Positions 22,652 through 34,900 of a stretch of DNA of 64,000 nucleotides are shown here, in pieces (the first letter of the stretch is position 1; every line of letters begins with the position of its first letter). The DNA is from Otatea glauca (lineage: Eukaryota > Streptophyta > Magnoliopsida > Poales > Poaceae): contig CM070711.1 in assembly GCA_036346275.1 (NCBI GenBank), forward strand, positions 46,873,435 to 46,937,434, in the 5' to 3' direction. The translations under genes and the position numbers were made by a program. A model generated the notes under the pieces. It was not told where the DNA came from. It saw only the letters and a program-made list of their open reading frames with translations, and ran no database searches.

Positions 22652-22861
22652 ATGAGGAACTTCAAAGACGATCAAGACGACCCTGAGCTCGTCGAGCTGT
22701 GGGAGGATTTCGACCATGCCAAGACGGAATTGGCCGAGGAGGAGGCGGTCGCCCATGACCACGCCGCCATCGACACCTTCCTGGACATCTTCCCTGCCCT
22801 CTACAGGGCTAGGGAGGCACTGGTGGAGGCGCTCAGCCGGGCGCATTGTGAAGAAGTCTAG
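22652..22861 (+). CDS. Small acidic antisense ORF in the Tat element (69 aa)
   Basis: An intact 69-codon ORF on the strand opposite gag-pol, lying between the 3' LTR and the minisatellite. The protein is acidic and probably all helical (MRNFKDDQDDPELVELWEDF at the start, then AEEEAVAHDHAAIDTFLDIF and ALVEALSRAHCEEV). I recognise no family. A TATA box lies 83 bp upstream and a poly(A)-like AATAAAG at 22917 downstream, so it could be a short transcript unit of its own. It may equally be a first exon of the longer antisense gene. Confidence 0.5.
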   Translation: MRNFKDDQDDPELVELWEDFDHAKTELAEEEAVAHDHAAIDTFLDIFPALYRAREALVEALSRAHCEEV

Positions 22862-22984
22862 GGCTCCTGCAAATGTAATAGATTCCTAGGCGTAATGCCT
22901 GTCGAATTTTATATATAATAAAGAAGTACCTTCTCCAAGCATTTTTCCATGATCGTCGTTTTGACGTAGCTTGAACCTAGCTTG

Positions 22985-23490
22985 GGGCACACCGAAGCTT
23001 GCATGGTTCCTTGGTTGAGCGATATTCGCACCCAACCATCGTAGGATACACCTTAGGTCCGACTTGGGACATGTTAGGATTTGCGCAGCTCTTGGCCGAG
23101 TGATACCCATATCCAACTGTTGTAGGATATAGCTTAGGCTCGGCTTGGAGCGTATTAGGATCTTCTTGGCTCGTGGCCGAGTGATACCCATATCCGACTG
23201 CTGTAGGATATAGCTTAGGCTCGACTTGGAGCGTATCATATTTATGTGGCTCATGGCCGAGTGATACCCATATCCGACTGCTGTAGGATATAGCTTAGGC
23301 TCAACTTGGAGCGTATCAAGTTTGCGTGGCTCTTGGTCGAGTGATACCTATATCCGACTGGCGTAGGATATAGCTCTGGTCCATCTTGGGACATATCAAG
23401 GATTTCTTGGCTCATGGCCGAGTGATGCCCATACCTGACTGATGTAGGATATGGCTCTGGTCCGACTCGGGACACATCGAGGTTAATCCA
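22985..23490. repeat. Minisatellite, ~80-bp unit, about six copies
   Basis: GGCCGAGTGATACCCATATCC recurs near 23095, 23176, 23256, 23336 and 23417, with a weaker copy near 23013. Each is followed by GACTGCTGTAGGATATAG and GACTTGGAGCGTATC. Minus-strand ORFs through the array are by-products of the repeat. It lies between the two antisense genes of the Tat element. Confidence 0.85.
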
Positions 23491-24006
23491 AACGGTATCC
23501 GTATTATTACAACGCACAGCTTTTCGACCCTCATGGGGCATACCATTGGAGTCGTGCCTATTTAGGCTCATCTCGTGATATATGATTCCGTCATGCGGTA
23601 ACCACCTAGCGACCCAGCGTGGGGCATATCACAGGAAGATATATTTTTTATCCAAATCGGAGGATATCCACGTCCCGCTTAGTACGGTAAGTGGTTAAAC
23701 ATCCCATCGTGGGGTCCAACGTGTCCCCAGTACGACTTGGTCAAACCACGACCGTCCCGATATGTCAGGACGCCCGGCTAGCAAATCATTACGAAACATA
23801 GAGTAGGGTTAGAGGTTCCGCAATCTTTTTCCCGCCGTTTTGGCTAAAACCTGATTTTCCCCCCTTTAAGACTGAGCCGATGGTTCATTTTACTCATCGT
23901 TTAATCCTGCCTCTTCTGCTTCCTTCGTCTCTCCGCCTTCTCCGCCGCTAGGGTTAACTGCTACTGCGCCCGCATTTTTGCGCCGCCATTGATCTCTCCT
24001 CGAAAT

Positions 24007-26652
24007 ATGTCTTCTCATCCCTCCAAGGTCTCCTCCTCGTAGCCATTGCCCCAGGATTGGACGACCTCGATCACGACAGAGGAGAAATTGCAGTCCATGG
24101 TGAATGACGGGGTTCTCCTAGACTTGGCTTTGATTTCCACTTGACCGGTTGCAGGTGAATCCATCCCCACTCCTTGTCCTGAAGAAGTCGTGGTATTTGA
24201 GTCTTTCTTCCAGCGCGGGCTGGGTCTTCCGGCCTGCGCTTTCCTCCGCGGCCTTCCTTCTTCTATGGCATCGAGTTGGTGAACTTGAATCACAACTCTA
24301 TTTTGCTAATCTCTATCGTTATTCATCTTTGCGAAGCTTTCTTGGGCATCCATCCTCATTTTGATCTTTTCCGCCATTTTTACCTTTTGAAGCCCTATCC
24401 CTCAAAAAGCACCCCAAGGTAATTGGAGGAGCCGGATTCCAACTTCGGGAGGGGCTAAAGAAATCATACTTTGCTATTCCTTTCAAGTCTTCGAATAAAG
24501 GCTAGCACCAGGAGTGATTTTATTGCGCCAATCCTGATCCAGCTCTCCCTTCTTTCCTCGGGCGTCGACCGAAGGTGTCCCTCTCTTGGTCTTCTGTCGG
24601 TGATGCCTACAACATGGATCAAGTGCAAGACCTCTTGGTGCTCATCGGCAAATTAAAAGAAGGGGGCCTCACAGGGGTTGGTCTGGCCCTTCACTTCATT
24701 GCTCGCCGGATTCAGCCCCTGAAGGAACACGACCATCTGGGGTATCAGTTTGAGGGAAGGGACGATCTGACCCGGGAATTGTCCGATTTAATAACGAAAG
24801 AGCAAATTTTTGCTCGAGTAGGCGATTTTTTTATCCCGAGCGACGAGATGCCCACCAGATCCCCAAGGCCTTCTCTGCATCTAATCCTCCTAAGGTGAGA
24901 AAGTTTTGCCGATAGATTTTTACATCCGTCTCTTGAATGACTTCTAACTTTTAATCTTCCTTTCCAGGATCGAGTGGCCTTCGTCAACGATGCGCCTCTT
25001 CCGGAAATGCCCGCTCGCATAGGCGATTCTCTGAAGCGGCTAGCGAGCTTTCCTGCGGGGGGTCCCGGTGCGAAAATGGAGAAGAAGACGGTGGCCAAGG
25101 ACCCTGCGAAGCTCCGGCGCCCGAATGGTGGTCCCAAGATCCAAGAACCGTCAGCTCGAGCCCCGGTGCCTTCGGCTCCCTTTTCCAGCGAGCTCGCGGC
25201 ACCGTCGAGTCCAACTCTGAGGGACTCAGGCGGTCGAGAGGAGCCCAGGTTACCGGTTGGCGGTGCCCCGAGTGGTCCCTCCGGGAGCGGCTCGGCCACT
25301 CGGAAGAAGCCCTCGATGAGGATGAAGAAGTCCAACAGGTTTGTTACCCTATCGACTCTTATTTGACGCGTTTCGCCGACTTGTCTACTGACAGTTCTTC
25401 TCATAGGAAGCCTTCGCTCGATGCTCCCGTCGAGATGCCGTCTAGGGCTCCTAAAGAGGCTGGGCCCCGAGAGGTTCATGTCTTGGTTGAGGGGGCCTCG
25501 CCCGGGGACACAGGAGCGCCCTTCGAGCCTCAGCCGCCTTCACTGACGCCCCGTGCTTTAGCATTGGGCTCTGCTGCTCAGGAGCCCATCCCCCGTCTGT
25601 CCCTTGAGGTTGAAGAGATTTCCCAGGTTCCGTCGACTCCTGCTCGCCCCCGGCTCATAATGCAAGCTGTGTGGGTTGATGAGGAGGATGGCTTGAAACT
25701 CCTGGATGACTCGGAGGAGGAGAGGGAGAGGAATGACTTTTACAGTCATGCCACTGCTTGTGCACGCCTGGCCCAGGTAAGATTTTCTCTACTCTCACCG
25801 TCTTCTTGCTTACGTCAGTCAGCGTGTAGTCACCTTTTCTTGTGATGATTACAGAAATTAGGGGAGCGCTCCAAAAAGAAGTCCGAGTACCTGTAGAAGA
25901 TGCTTCCGGAGGTCCGAACGTGTCAGGAATGTCTGGCCGAACTGGAGTAGATCAAGACCGAACATGCAGCCGAGCTGCGAGCTCTTCGGTCGGAGGTCCA
26001 GGCGCTGCGGGCTGAGAAGGGGTCTCTTCAGCAAGAGAAGATAGATGTCATCGGCTCTCTTCGAGGTAGATATTTCCCAGACCATCTCATGCTTTCACTT
26101 AATCGTCTGGTTTTTTGATCTTCTTATCTTCGTGTCAGCTCGGGACTCTACTAATGTAAAGCTCCAGGGGCAACTTAAAGCTTCGGAGAAGGAGCTAGAA
26201 GGTACGGTCGGCAGTTTGGCCCTCCCATGTATTCATTGCCTCCTTGGTACTTCTTAATACTTTGTCTTGCAGATTATAAATTCAAAACGCGGGCGCAATA
26301 CATCGTCTTTAATGAGAAGGTTGAAACCCTTGAGGCGTCCTGCGCTAAACTTCATGAAGCCTTCGAGCCGTTGTTGAGCTTGCTTTATCCCGGAGGTGAG
26401 AAGCCACTCGGCAAGGACCAGGTCATCTATCGATTGGAGGAAGCCCCTGAGGCGCTCAAGAAACTCTTGAAGGAGACGACGACCAATGATGTTAGCCAGG
26501 CTTTGGCGATCACCAAGTCGCTCTATCCCCGAGTGGATCTTGAGGCCATTAAGGAAGGCTACGCCTGCAATGTAGATGAAGACCGGGCCACCGAGCTCTG
26601 GGAGGAAGTCAAGGATACCTCTTCGGCTGTTGTAGAAACTCTGGAGTTGTAA
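24007..26652 (+). pseudogene. Antisense accessory gene of the Tat element, Transposase_28-like, six exons
   Basis: Six exons can be drawn: 24007-24894, 24968-25338, 25407-25776, 25855-26065, 26139-26201, 26273-26652. The five introns are 68-78 bp and all GT-AG; the joins before exons 2, 4, 5 and 6 keep phase (for example NPPK-DRVAF and LAQ-KLGER). The N-terminal part reads VVFESFFQRGLGLPACAFLRG and, after a frameshift, HLCEAFLGIHPHFDLFRHF, matching the plant 'putative gypsy type transposon' domain (Pfam Transposase_28). The middle is Pro/Ser-rich and low-complexity. The C-terminal exons encode a coiled coil (ELRALRSEVQALRAEKGSLQ) and end KDTSSAVVETLEL. A frameshift and about six stops (TAG/TGA where CAG or TGG is expected) show this copy is dead. 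Antisense ORFs at this place are known in Tat elements; their role is not established. Confidence 0.8.
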
Positions 26653-26951
26653 ACGAAATATATAAAGATGTTTCTTTGTCCTTGCATTTTGTCTTTCAAA
26701 TATGTTGCTTTGTCCGAGTGGTTTTGACATATCGTTGTCCGATTAGTCCAGCCCCCAGGCTCTGAGGCGTGGTTCAGGACGCATGTCTCAGAGTCTTAAC
26801 ATCGTAGGAGCAAAGCACTCGGACGCATAAATCACGAGAAGTTTGAACGAAAATAACTTTAAGAGCGAACATTCATTCATAAAGAAACAATTGAATTACA
26901 AAGTTCAAGTGAAAAAACGACGTAGGTGTTCTATGTTCCAAGTGTTGCTGA

Positions 26952-28101
26952 CTACCGTGCCGTCTTCACGCTTGAGCTTATAAGCTCCACAGGGCGTATC
27001 ACCTCATCGATGATGTAAAGGCCTTCCCAGCTTGGGGAGAGCTTATGCTCGCACTTCTGATTCTTTCTAAGGACCAGATCTCCTTTAGAGAACACGCGGC
27101 TCCTCACATTGCGTCCGTGATAGTGATGTAAGCCCTGAAGATATTTTGCCAACTGAATTGTTGCGATGTCCCAGTCGGTCGAGGTCTTCTTGCCGGCTCT
27201 CTTCCGAAGCGACTTCTTCATAGCTCCGAACCCGGGGGCTTGGTCTGGAACGGATTGAGACGGAAAGCGGTAATCAATCGCCGCGTGGTCCGAATTCTAA
27301 CTCGGTGGGGAGGACCGCCTCTGAGCCATACACCAGGAAGAAAGGTGATTGCCCAGTTGCTCAGCTGGGAGTGGTTCGTAGTCCCCAGAGTACTGAAGGC
27401 AATTCTTTGACCCACCGAGTGGCGTATGGTTTGAGATGATCGAAAATCCTTGCCTTTAGGCCTTTTAAAACCATGCCGTTGGCTCGCTCAACTTGCCCAT
27501 TAGTTCGGGGGTGCGCTAATGATGCGAAGCAGATTTTTATGCTGAGTTCGCTGCACCAGTCGTGAAATATGCCGCCTCTGAATTGGGTGCCATTATCCAT
27601 GATGATTCGGTTTGGTACACCGAATCTAACCACGATTTCATGGAAGAATTCTTTGGCCTTTGCAGCTGTGATTGTGGCAACTAGCTTGGCCTCAATCCAT
27701 TTGGTGAATTTATCGACGGCCACGACGAGATTAGTATAACCGCCTTGAGCCTTCTTCAAAGGTCTCACCATGTTGAGCCCCCAGACTGCAAATCGCCATG
27801 TGATTGGGATAGTTTGTAGTTCCTGTGCCGGTTTGTTCATCTGTCGTGCAAAGAACTGACATCCTTCGCATGTCCGGACGATGTACTCTGCATCAGTAAC
27901 AACATTCGGCTAGAAAAATCCCTGACGATAAGCCTTGCCAACTAGGGTTGATGACGCCGCATAATTCCCACAAACTCCCGAGTGGATTTCCTTGAGAAGA
28001 TCTCTTCCTTCTTGTTCTGATATGCACCGTCGTAGTACACCAGAGGAGCTTTTGCGATAGAGTTCTTCCCTGATCACCACATAACTCTCGCTTCGGCGCA
28101 T
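26952..28101 (-). pseudogene. Tat-type integrase
   Basis: The N-terminal zinc-binding region lies at 27840-28101 (EIHSGVCGNYAASSTLVGKA and, after a stop in place of Trp, TCEGCQFFARQ). The catalytic core at 27361-27840 reads WGLNMVRPL, IIMDNGTQFRGG and GQVERANGM. The DDE residues should be Asp, Asp and Glu; the first is Asn here (GLNMV instead of the usual GLDMV), so catalysis would fail. The C-terminal domain (26952-27221) has DLVLRKNQKCEHKLSPSWEG, a GPY/F-like module. Frames shift between 27221 and 27415. Confidence 0.85.
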
Positions 28102-28113
28102 TATTCGTTCGGC

Positions 28114-28671
28114 TTACACGCGGTCTTCAGGTAGTTCGTCCTTCATCAAATAGTCCAGATATGGAGCTGTCCAATCAGGGGTAATGACTAGGACTTCTGC
28201 TTCAACGTTCTTCTCCGCCGGGGAGTCCGGCTTTGACCGAGCGCTAATCGTGGGCTTATGAATTTCTTCGACGAATACTCCCACGGGCACTATAGACCAG
28301 CAGGATCCTATTTTTGCTAGCTCGTCGGCCGCTTCATTGTCCCGACGGAGCACATGAACGAGTTCCAGATCGTCGAAGTTGCCTTCCAGCTTGCGTACCT
28401 CCTGGCAGTAGGCAGCCATGTTGTCTTCGATGCAGGACCATTCTTTTTGCACTTGATTGACCACAAGCATTGAATCTCCACGTACCGCCAAACGTCGGAT
28501 ACCGAGCGATATGGCGATACGGAGCCCATGGATGAGTGCCTTGTACTCGGCGGTATTGTTTGATGCGGGAAAAAGTATCTTCAGAATGTACCTCAATCTT
28601 TCTCCGCTTGGTGATATGAGCACAATACCAGCCCCTGCGCCGCTGAGCATGAGGGAACCGTCGAAGTACAT
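28114..28671 (-). pseudogene. Second (archaeal-type) RNase H domain
   Basis: A 185-codon open frame has the four acidic RNase H residues in order: YFDGS, NTAEYKAL, VRGDSMLVV and RRDNEAADELAK. The spacing fits the archaeal-like RNase H that Tat-lineage gypsy elements carry after their own RNase H. It is the best-preserved enzyme domain of the element, though it sits in a polyprotein with stops on both sides (a TGA or TAG after EDRV). Confidence 0.85.
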
Positions 28672-28818
28672 CGTCCAATACTCGAGTTCCTTGATGATCG
28701 CCGGATTTTGAAGTTCCGTCCACTCGACAGTGAAGTCGGCAAGCGCTTGAGACTTGATGGCTGTGCGAGGCTTGAAAAGGATATCAAAAGCTCCAAGCTC
28801 GACTGCCCATTTTGCAAT

Positions 28819-30100
28819 TCACCCAGTGGCCTCCTGGTTGTGAAGAATATCTCCTATTGGGAAGGAGGTGACCACCGAAACAGTATGCTCTTGGAAGTAG
28901 TGCTTGAGCTTGCGAGATGTAAGAAGTATGGCATATAATAATTTTTGTACTTGCGGATACCGCACCTTAGATTCACTCAAGACCTCGCTGATGAAGTAGA
29001 CCGGATGTTGGATCTTCTGCACGTGGCCCGGCTCCTTCCTTTCTACGATAACAGCAGTGCTGACTACATGAGTCGTCGCCGCGATGTAAAGTAGCAGAGG
29101 TTCCTCTGGCATCGGCGAAACCAAGACCGGGGGCATTGTTAAGGTCTTCAAATCTTCAAACGCTTGTTGTGCCTCTGGCGTTCATTGGAACTTGTCCTGC
29201 TTCTTGAGGAGTTTAAAGAATGGCATACCTCGCATACCCAGTCGGGAAATAAACTCGCGAGTGCGCCATGAATCTGTAAGCTCGGGCGCCCTTCCGCAAG
29301 TCGGCGCTTCCATATTTGATATGGCCCTGATCTTCTCTGGGTTGGCCTCAATGCCTCATTGGGATATGATAAACCCAAGCAGTTTTCCCAAAGATACTCC
29401 GAAAACACACTTCTCGGGATTAAGCTTCATGCTGAAAGCCCTTAGACTCTCGAACGTCTCGGTCAGGTCGGCGATAAGGTCTTTCCTCTCACAAGTCTTC
29501 ACCACGACATCGTCCACGTATGCCTCCACATTGCGTTCGAGCTGGGCATGAAAACACCGCTGTATTGCACGTTGATACGTTGCACCAGCATTTTTCAACC
29601 CGAACGCCATCGTGGTATAGCAAAAGGCTCCGAAAGGCGTGATGAATGAAGTCTTGATATGACCTTCCGTCTTTAGGCGAATCTGATGGTACCCTGAGTA
29701 GGCATCGAGAAAACTCAGAATTTCGCACCAGGCGGTCGTCAACCACCTGATCAATTCGAGGTAGCCCAAAGGGATACTTCGGACATGCCTTGTTGAGATC
29801 AGTATAATCAACGCGCATGCGCCATGTTTTATTCTTCTTTTGAACTAGTACAGGGTTTGCCAACTAATCTGGATGATACACTTCTTTTATAAAGCCTGCA
29901 GCTAAAAGCTTGGTGATCTCCTGCTTGATGGCATTCCGGCGATCTGGAGCGAACCGCTGAAGCCTTTGCTTGATTGGCTTTGCCTTTTTGTCAACGTGCA
30001 GAGAATGCTCGATCACCTCCCTAGGAGCACCCGGCATGTCGGATGGTTTCCAGGCAAAGATGTCCTTATTAGCCTGGAGGAAGGTGACGAGCGCACCTTC
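28819..30100 (-). pseudogene. Tat-type reverse transcriptase and RNase H
   Basis: Downstream of the protease the frame reads GALVTFLQANKDIFAWKP, KQEITKLLAAGFIKEVYHPD, a TAG where Trp is expected, then NPVLVQKKNKTWRMRVDYTD. A frameshift near 29740 moves the reading to YSGYHQIRLKTEGHIKTSFI, AFGLKNAGATYQRAI and the catalytic AYVDDVVVKT (near 29510). RNase H follows at 28819-29151 (LLLYIAATTHVVSTAV, YPQVQKLLYAILLTSRKLKH), where Ala replaces the Ser/Asp-type residues commonly found. Several in-frame stops (at ISQ*GIE and ATG*IAK) confirm loss of function. Confidence 0.85.
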
Positions 30101-31926
30101 CTATTTATCCTCGAGCCCTAACCCGATCAGGGTCGTTTTGGATGAGTCGGGTGGGTCGAGGATGATTCTCTTGGTTCCTTCGCCAGGCTTCATCCCTGAT
30201 GTGGCCTGCTTCTTGGACAGGACGTCGCCTTCTTCTTGCAACGTGGCGGCCTCTACTTGGATTTTCTTCCCTTCGGCGGTCGCCTCCTGCAGCTCATCAA
30301 GTTCACAATTCTCTCGGTCGCATTCCAGAGATCGCTTGATGTCGCTGCGAACCGCGATGACGCTTCTGGGTCCCGGCATCTTCATCATCAAGTAGGTGTA
30401 CTGCGGGACAGCCATGAATCTAGCCAGGCCAGGCCTTCCCAAGATAGCGTGGTACGCTGTCTCAAAATCGGCCACCTTGAAACTTACATACTCGGTCCAG
30501 TAGTTGTCTTTGGTACTGAAAGTGACGGGTAAAGAAATCTGTCCGAGTGAAAATGAAGACGCCCCAGGGATAATCCCATAGAACGGCTGAGTGCTCGGCC
30601 TTAGCTCGGAGCGGGGGATGTTCATATCGTCGAAGGTCTTGGCGAATAAGACATTGAGTCCGCTCCCTCCATCGATCAATACCTTCTTGAGCTTTACATT
30701 GCGAATGACAGAGTCGAGCACTAGAGGGTACTTACCCGGATGTAGAACCCGGTTGGGGTGATCTGAGCGATTGAAGGTGATCGGGACCTCAGACCACTTA
30801 AGATACTGGGGGGTCGCTGGTTCCATCGCATTGATCTCCCGAGCGGTGAGCTTTTGCTTCCGCTTGGACTCGTATCCGGTGGAGCCTCTGTAGATGTAGT
30901 TCAGCTCTTGCTCGGGCTCTTGGTAGTCATCCTCGTCTAGAAGGTCCTTCTTTTTGGCCGCCTCATCCTTCACTGGGGCCGGCTGCTTGTTGCTTTCCCT
31001 CGCAAAACGCTTTAAGGTGAAGCAGTCCTTGGCGGTGTGCTTTCCCTTGGGGTGGAAGGGACAGATCACATCCATAACAGAATTATAATCGGGTGCCTCC
31101 CTCCGCATGGCTCGGGGCCGGTTGCGCTCTGCTACCGCAACTAGTTCCTCGTCTTTCCGCTTCTTGTCTTTATGCTTGGAGGACTCGTCCTTGTCGCCTT
31201 TACTCTTCTATTGTGGGCAATCTTCTTGGCGCTCGACCAGGGCGTCTGAGGCCGTGGCGTAGCGGTCGGCCAATGCGAACATCTCCTTCACAGAGGCGGG
31301 GGGTTTCCTGGACATTTTCTTAATTAAGTCAGGATCACTTACCCCTTTCTGAAAGGCCGCCACCACCACTGCGTCAGATACCTCCCTGATGGTGTTCTTC
31401 TTCTGCATGAAACGCCGGATGAAATCTCTCAGCGTCTCGTCCTTCTTCTGGTGAAGCTGGTATAGATCCCACGGGCTGCCAGGTCTTTTGTAGGTTCCCT
31501 GGAAGTTCGCGATAAATTGATCGCAAAGATCACTCCAGGAGTCCACTGAGTTTGCAGGAAGTCCCGTGAGCCATGCTTGAGTCGAGGGGGTGAGATTGAT
31601 TGGCAGGTAATTCGCCATGACGTTTTGATTGCCCCCGGCCACTTTGACCGCCAGGGCATAGACCTGCAGCCAAGCTTCCGAATCTCGCTCGCCGTCAAAC
31701 TTGACGATGCCCTTTGGGTTGAAACCTTCAGGCCATACCACTCGGTGTAGCCGAGGAGTGAATGCTCGGATCCCGTCAATGGATCTCTCATCATGATGAG
31801 GGGGAGAACGGTGTGGCGAGCCTCCGGCTCGGCGATTGTCTTCAACGCGTCGGGGTGGAGTTCGGCGCGGCGAGTCCATGACACGGCGATCGTCGTCGTT
31901 CGGACCTCGGCGATGATGATCTCTAT
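30101..31926 (-). pseudogene. Tat-type gag (capsid, nucleocapsid) and protease
   Basis: The block at 31208-31879 encodes the capsid region: VVWPEGFNPKGIVKFDGERD, LPINLTPSTQAWLTGLP, WSDLCDQFIANFQGTYKRP and TLRDFIRRFMQKKNTI. One TAG (in place of CAG) separates it from 30101-31108, which starts with a zinc-binding CPFHPKGKHTAKDCF. The aspartic protease motif is KVLIDGGSGLNVLF with AILGRPGLARFMAV after it. The N-terminal part of gag lies beyond the solo LTR at 35187-36000. Confidence 0.85.
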
Positions 31927-34900
31927 TGTTGGGACCCGAATTTGCAAATCCGGACCCTCTGTGTATACCGCACTAGTCCAGGATCACGCTAGTGCACACA
32001 GGCTCAACATAGATGCTATCATAGTCATACACAGCGGAATATAGCAAACTTTAATAATTAATAGTAATTGTTGTCTTACATAATTATTGCCACACAGGGC
32101 TTATAAAAGAAATAGCAAATAAGCAGCAGCGGAAAAATAAATAAGCGTAGCAGCTCCCTAGTTCACCGCAGGCAAATGATGAGGCTCGGACCCTAAGCAT
32201 TCGCATCCATATAATCCTCCTCCACGAAGGGCGTAGATTCTTCCTCTTCTGAAGTTGCTGTTGTTGGGGTGAGTACATAAAGCACTCAACAAGTTGTGCA
32301 CAGCAATGCAAGTCTAATATTCTATATGCTTGGCTTAATCCAAAGGAATGGCTAATATGGCTATTTTGCAGTAGAGCGGCATTTAACAAGAATACAGTAA
32401 ATAGATTGAAAAGCAGTAAAACAATAACAGTAATTAATAGATTCATCATTTATGAAGTAAACCAAATTTCCAATCCTAAATCAATTTCCAGCTCCCATGG
32501 CACCCTGCCATCCCAACAAGTTTTTGTTTAACAAAAGTCTAACCCTTAACTGTAATTCCCGAGCATTGCCCAATACCGTGAGAACGGCTATTCGAATAGA
32601 TTGTACACTCTGTAGAGGTTATGCACTTTACCCACACGATACAACCAAACACCACCAAGGCGAGTGATCATAACAAAGCCTTTACAATGCTACACCTAGA
32701 CCCAGTACTGTTCGCTAAGGTTTCAACACTGAAGGGTTAAACCACCACAACAGGGCCCCCCTCTTGCGCCATGTGAGTTAAACCGTAAACCCGGACTCAC
32801 TGCTCACCACGACAAGATACCAAAATCTAGGCTTCACAAATTATTCACTAGGTCTGTCCCATTCCGACATGTGGTTGCAAGAGAGACTCAGTCGAAGGCT
32901 TGCAATGTTAAGTCCTTAAAGTGATTAAGGCAAGACTTCCACATACCCCTGCCAATCCTGGCCCACCTTGGCACACTGCCCCTTGCCACTTGCCCCAATC
33001 TAAATCATTACCACCCCAGTTGATTACCAAGCACCACGTGCCCCCCACATTTCAATCTAGTTGTGTGACCTCCTCACCACGACAACTTGATATAATCGTG
33101 TGACAACACATGACACACAAATTCTTAAACATTGTTCCATATTCCATTAGTCAAGATTAAGTGACAACATTCGGACACATGTGATGACGTGGCATGGCTA
33201 AGTAATCTACGACGGTCTAACTAGTCCCATGTTGATTATTAATATTAACCAACTATAATTCCACATCCTAGGGTAACAATTAGATCACGGCATAAAATTG
33301 ATAAGGTGTGATTTAATTCAATTAGGCATATCATCTAATTCCCAAATTAATTGAAATCATTTATACACATAAAATATCATGCATAATTTAAAAGACAAAA
33401 TAGCAATTTGGTGAAATTGGGTGCAACATGATCAAAGCACAACTTGCCTTAGAGTAGGTGCTGGTCTTGCTCGAGCTTGGGTCTTGAAGCGATGAATCTT
33501 CCTCCGGATCACCGAAAGCGGTTCAACGTCTACGCAAACGATGCCAAAATAGCAAATAAACACCAAAACAGAGAGCAACCAAACTCCAAAAATAAAATAA
33601 AATTCACCAATAAATAGATCTTGATTTTAAAATTTTTTAGAAATTTGAATCACTCAAATCCGTGTTAAAATGCAAAAGATATAGCCTTTTGAAGTTTGAA
33701 TAAATACTGAAAATACAGAAAATAGAATTTTCGATTTTCCAGAATTATTTTTCTACTGAAAAAGATTTTTGTTGCGCAATGCTGACGTCAGCCCCGGCCC
33801 AGACCAATCAGGCACTGCCACGTCAGCTCGGCGCATGGACCCGGTCCACGGAACCGCCTCTGGTTCACCGTGGACGCAGCACCTCGCGCCCCGCGCCCGC
33901 CACACGGCGACCCCGGACTGGCTGTGACGCCGCCCGTGCCGATGCTCGACATGCGGCACGCATCCGGGTGACGATCCGACGACTATCAATCTACTCCAAC
34001 GTGGCACTATCCTGACCGCTCATCTTAGATCTAACGGTCCATCTTACCGGAGAGGTTCACTACTGATGAGGATGACGCGGCGCGATTTGGACGATTCGGC
34101 GAAGATCCAACGGCTGTGCGAAGCTCTGAGACACGGCGGCGGGCTTGCACCGGAGCGGAGGAAGACGACCACCTGAACGGCGCTTCGGCGCGACTCTGGC
34201 GAGAAGAAGCAGCAGACTCGACGCGGCACGACGCAAGGAACTCGGATCTGGAACCCTTGCGACGGACGGCGGCTTGACGACAGCGGAAGTCGAAGAAAAC
34301 CACGGCGGTGAAGAGCAAACTCCGGCGAGCTCCTGCAAGGCTACAACGGCGACTCAACAGCGAAGGCTAGCACTGGCGGATGCGCTCTGGGATGGCAATC
34401 CTCGGGGTGCGGGCGGCGGCTTTTATAGCCTCGGCATGCGCGCAGAGAAGGAAACCCTAAATCACGCGGCGGCGATGGCAAGCGGCGGCGGATTTGAAAA
34501 CCGAATCGAAGACGACAACCGAGAGCCGTCCGATCTGCAACGATCGGCAACGATTAGATCTCGGCCGATCCAATCCAATCCGCACTTTCCAAAAACAACG
34601 AATGAGATCCAACCTTTCCAAAAAAACACGATCCGATTTCTTCCACACGATCTTGATCCAACGGCTCGCAGGTGTTAGGGTTTTTGATCTCGTCTTTAAA
34701 TCACACGCGTCCCTCTGCGATCCAACGGCCGACGCAGCACCGGCGACGTGGCTTGATGAAGACCACAAGATGAAGATCTGACGGTTGGCGTCTTTAGCGC
34801 GACGACGAGGGCTGAGAAGGCCGCCACAACAAGCGTCACAAGACGATCTTGATCGGCTCGGCCAAGATCTATTCACGCCGATTTTTCTAACGCTTTTCGA

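Noticed and set aside
22886..23571. Minus-strand ORFs with repeated SYILQQSDMGITRP
   Set aside because: Translation of the 80-bp minisatellite in an open frame, not a gene.
34145..34876. 177- and 139-codon ORFs
   Set aside because: G/C-rich LTR sequence; no homology recognised and not conserved in the sister LTR.
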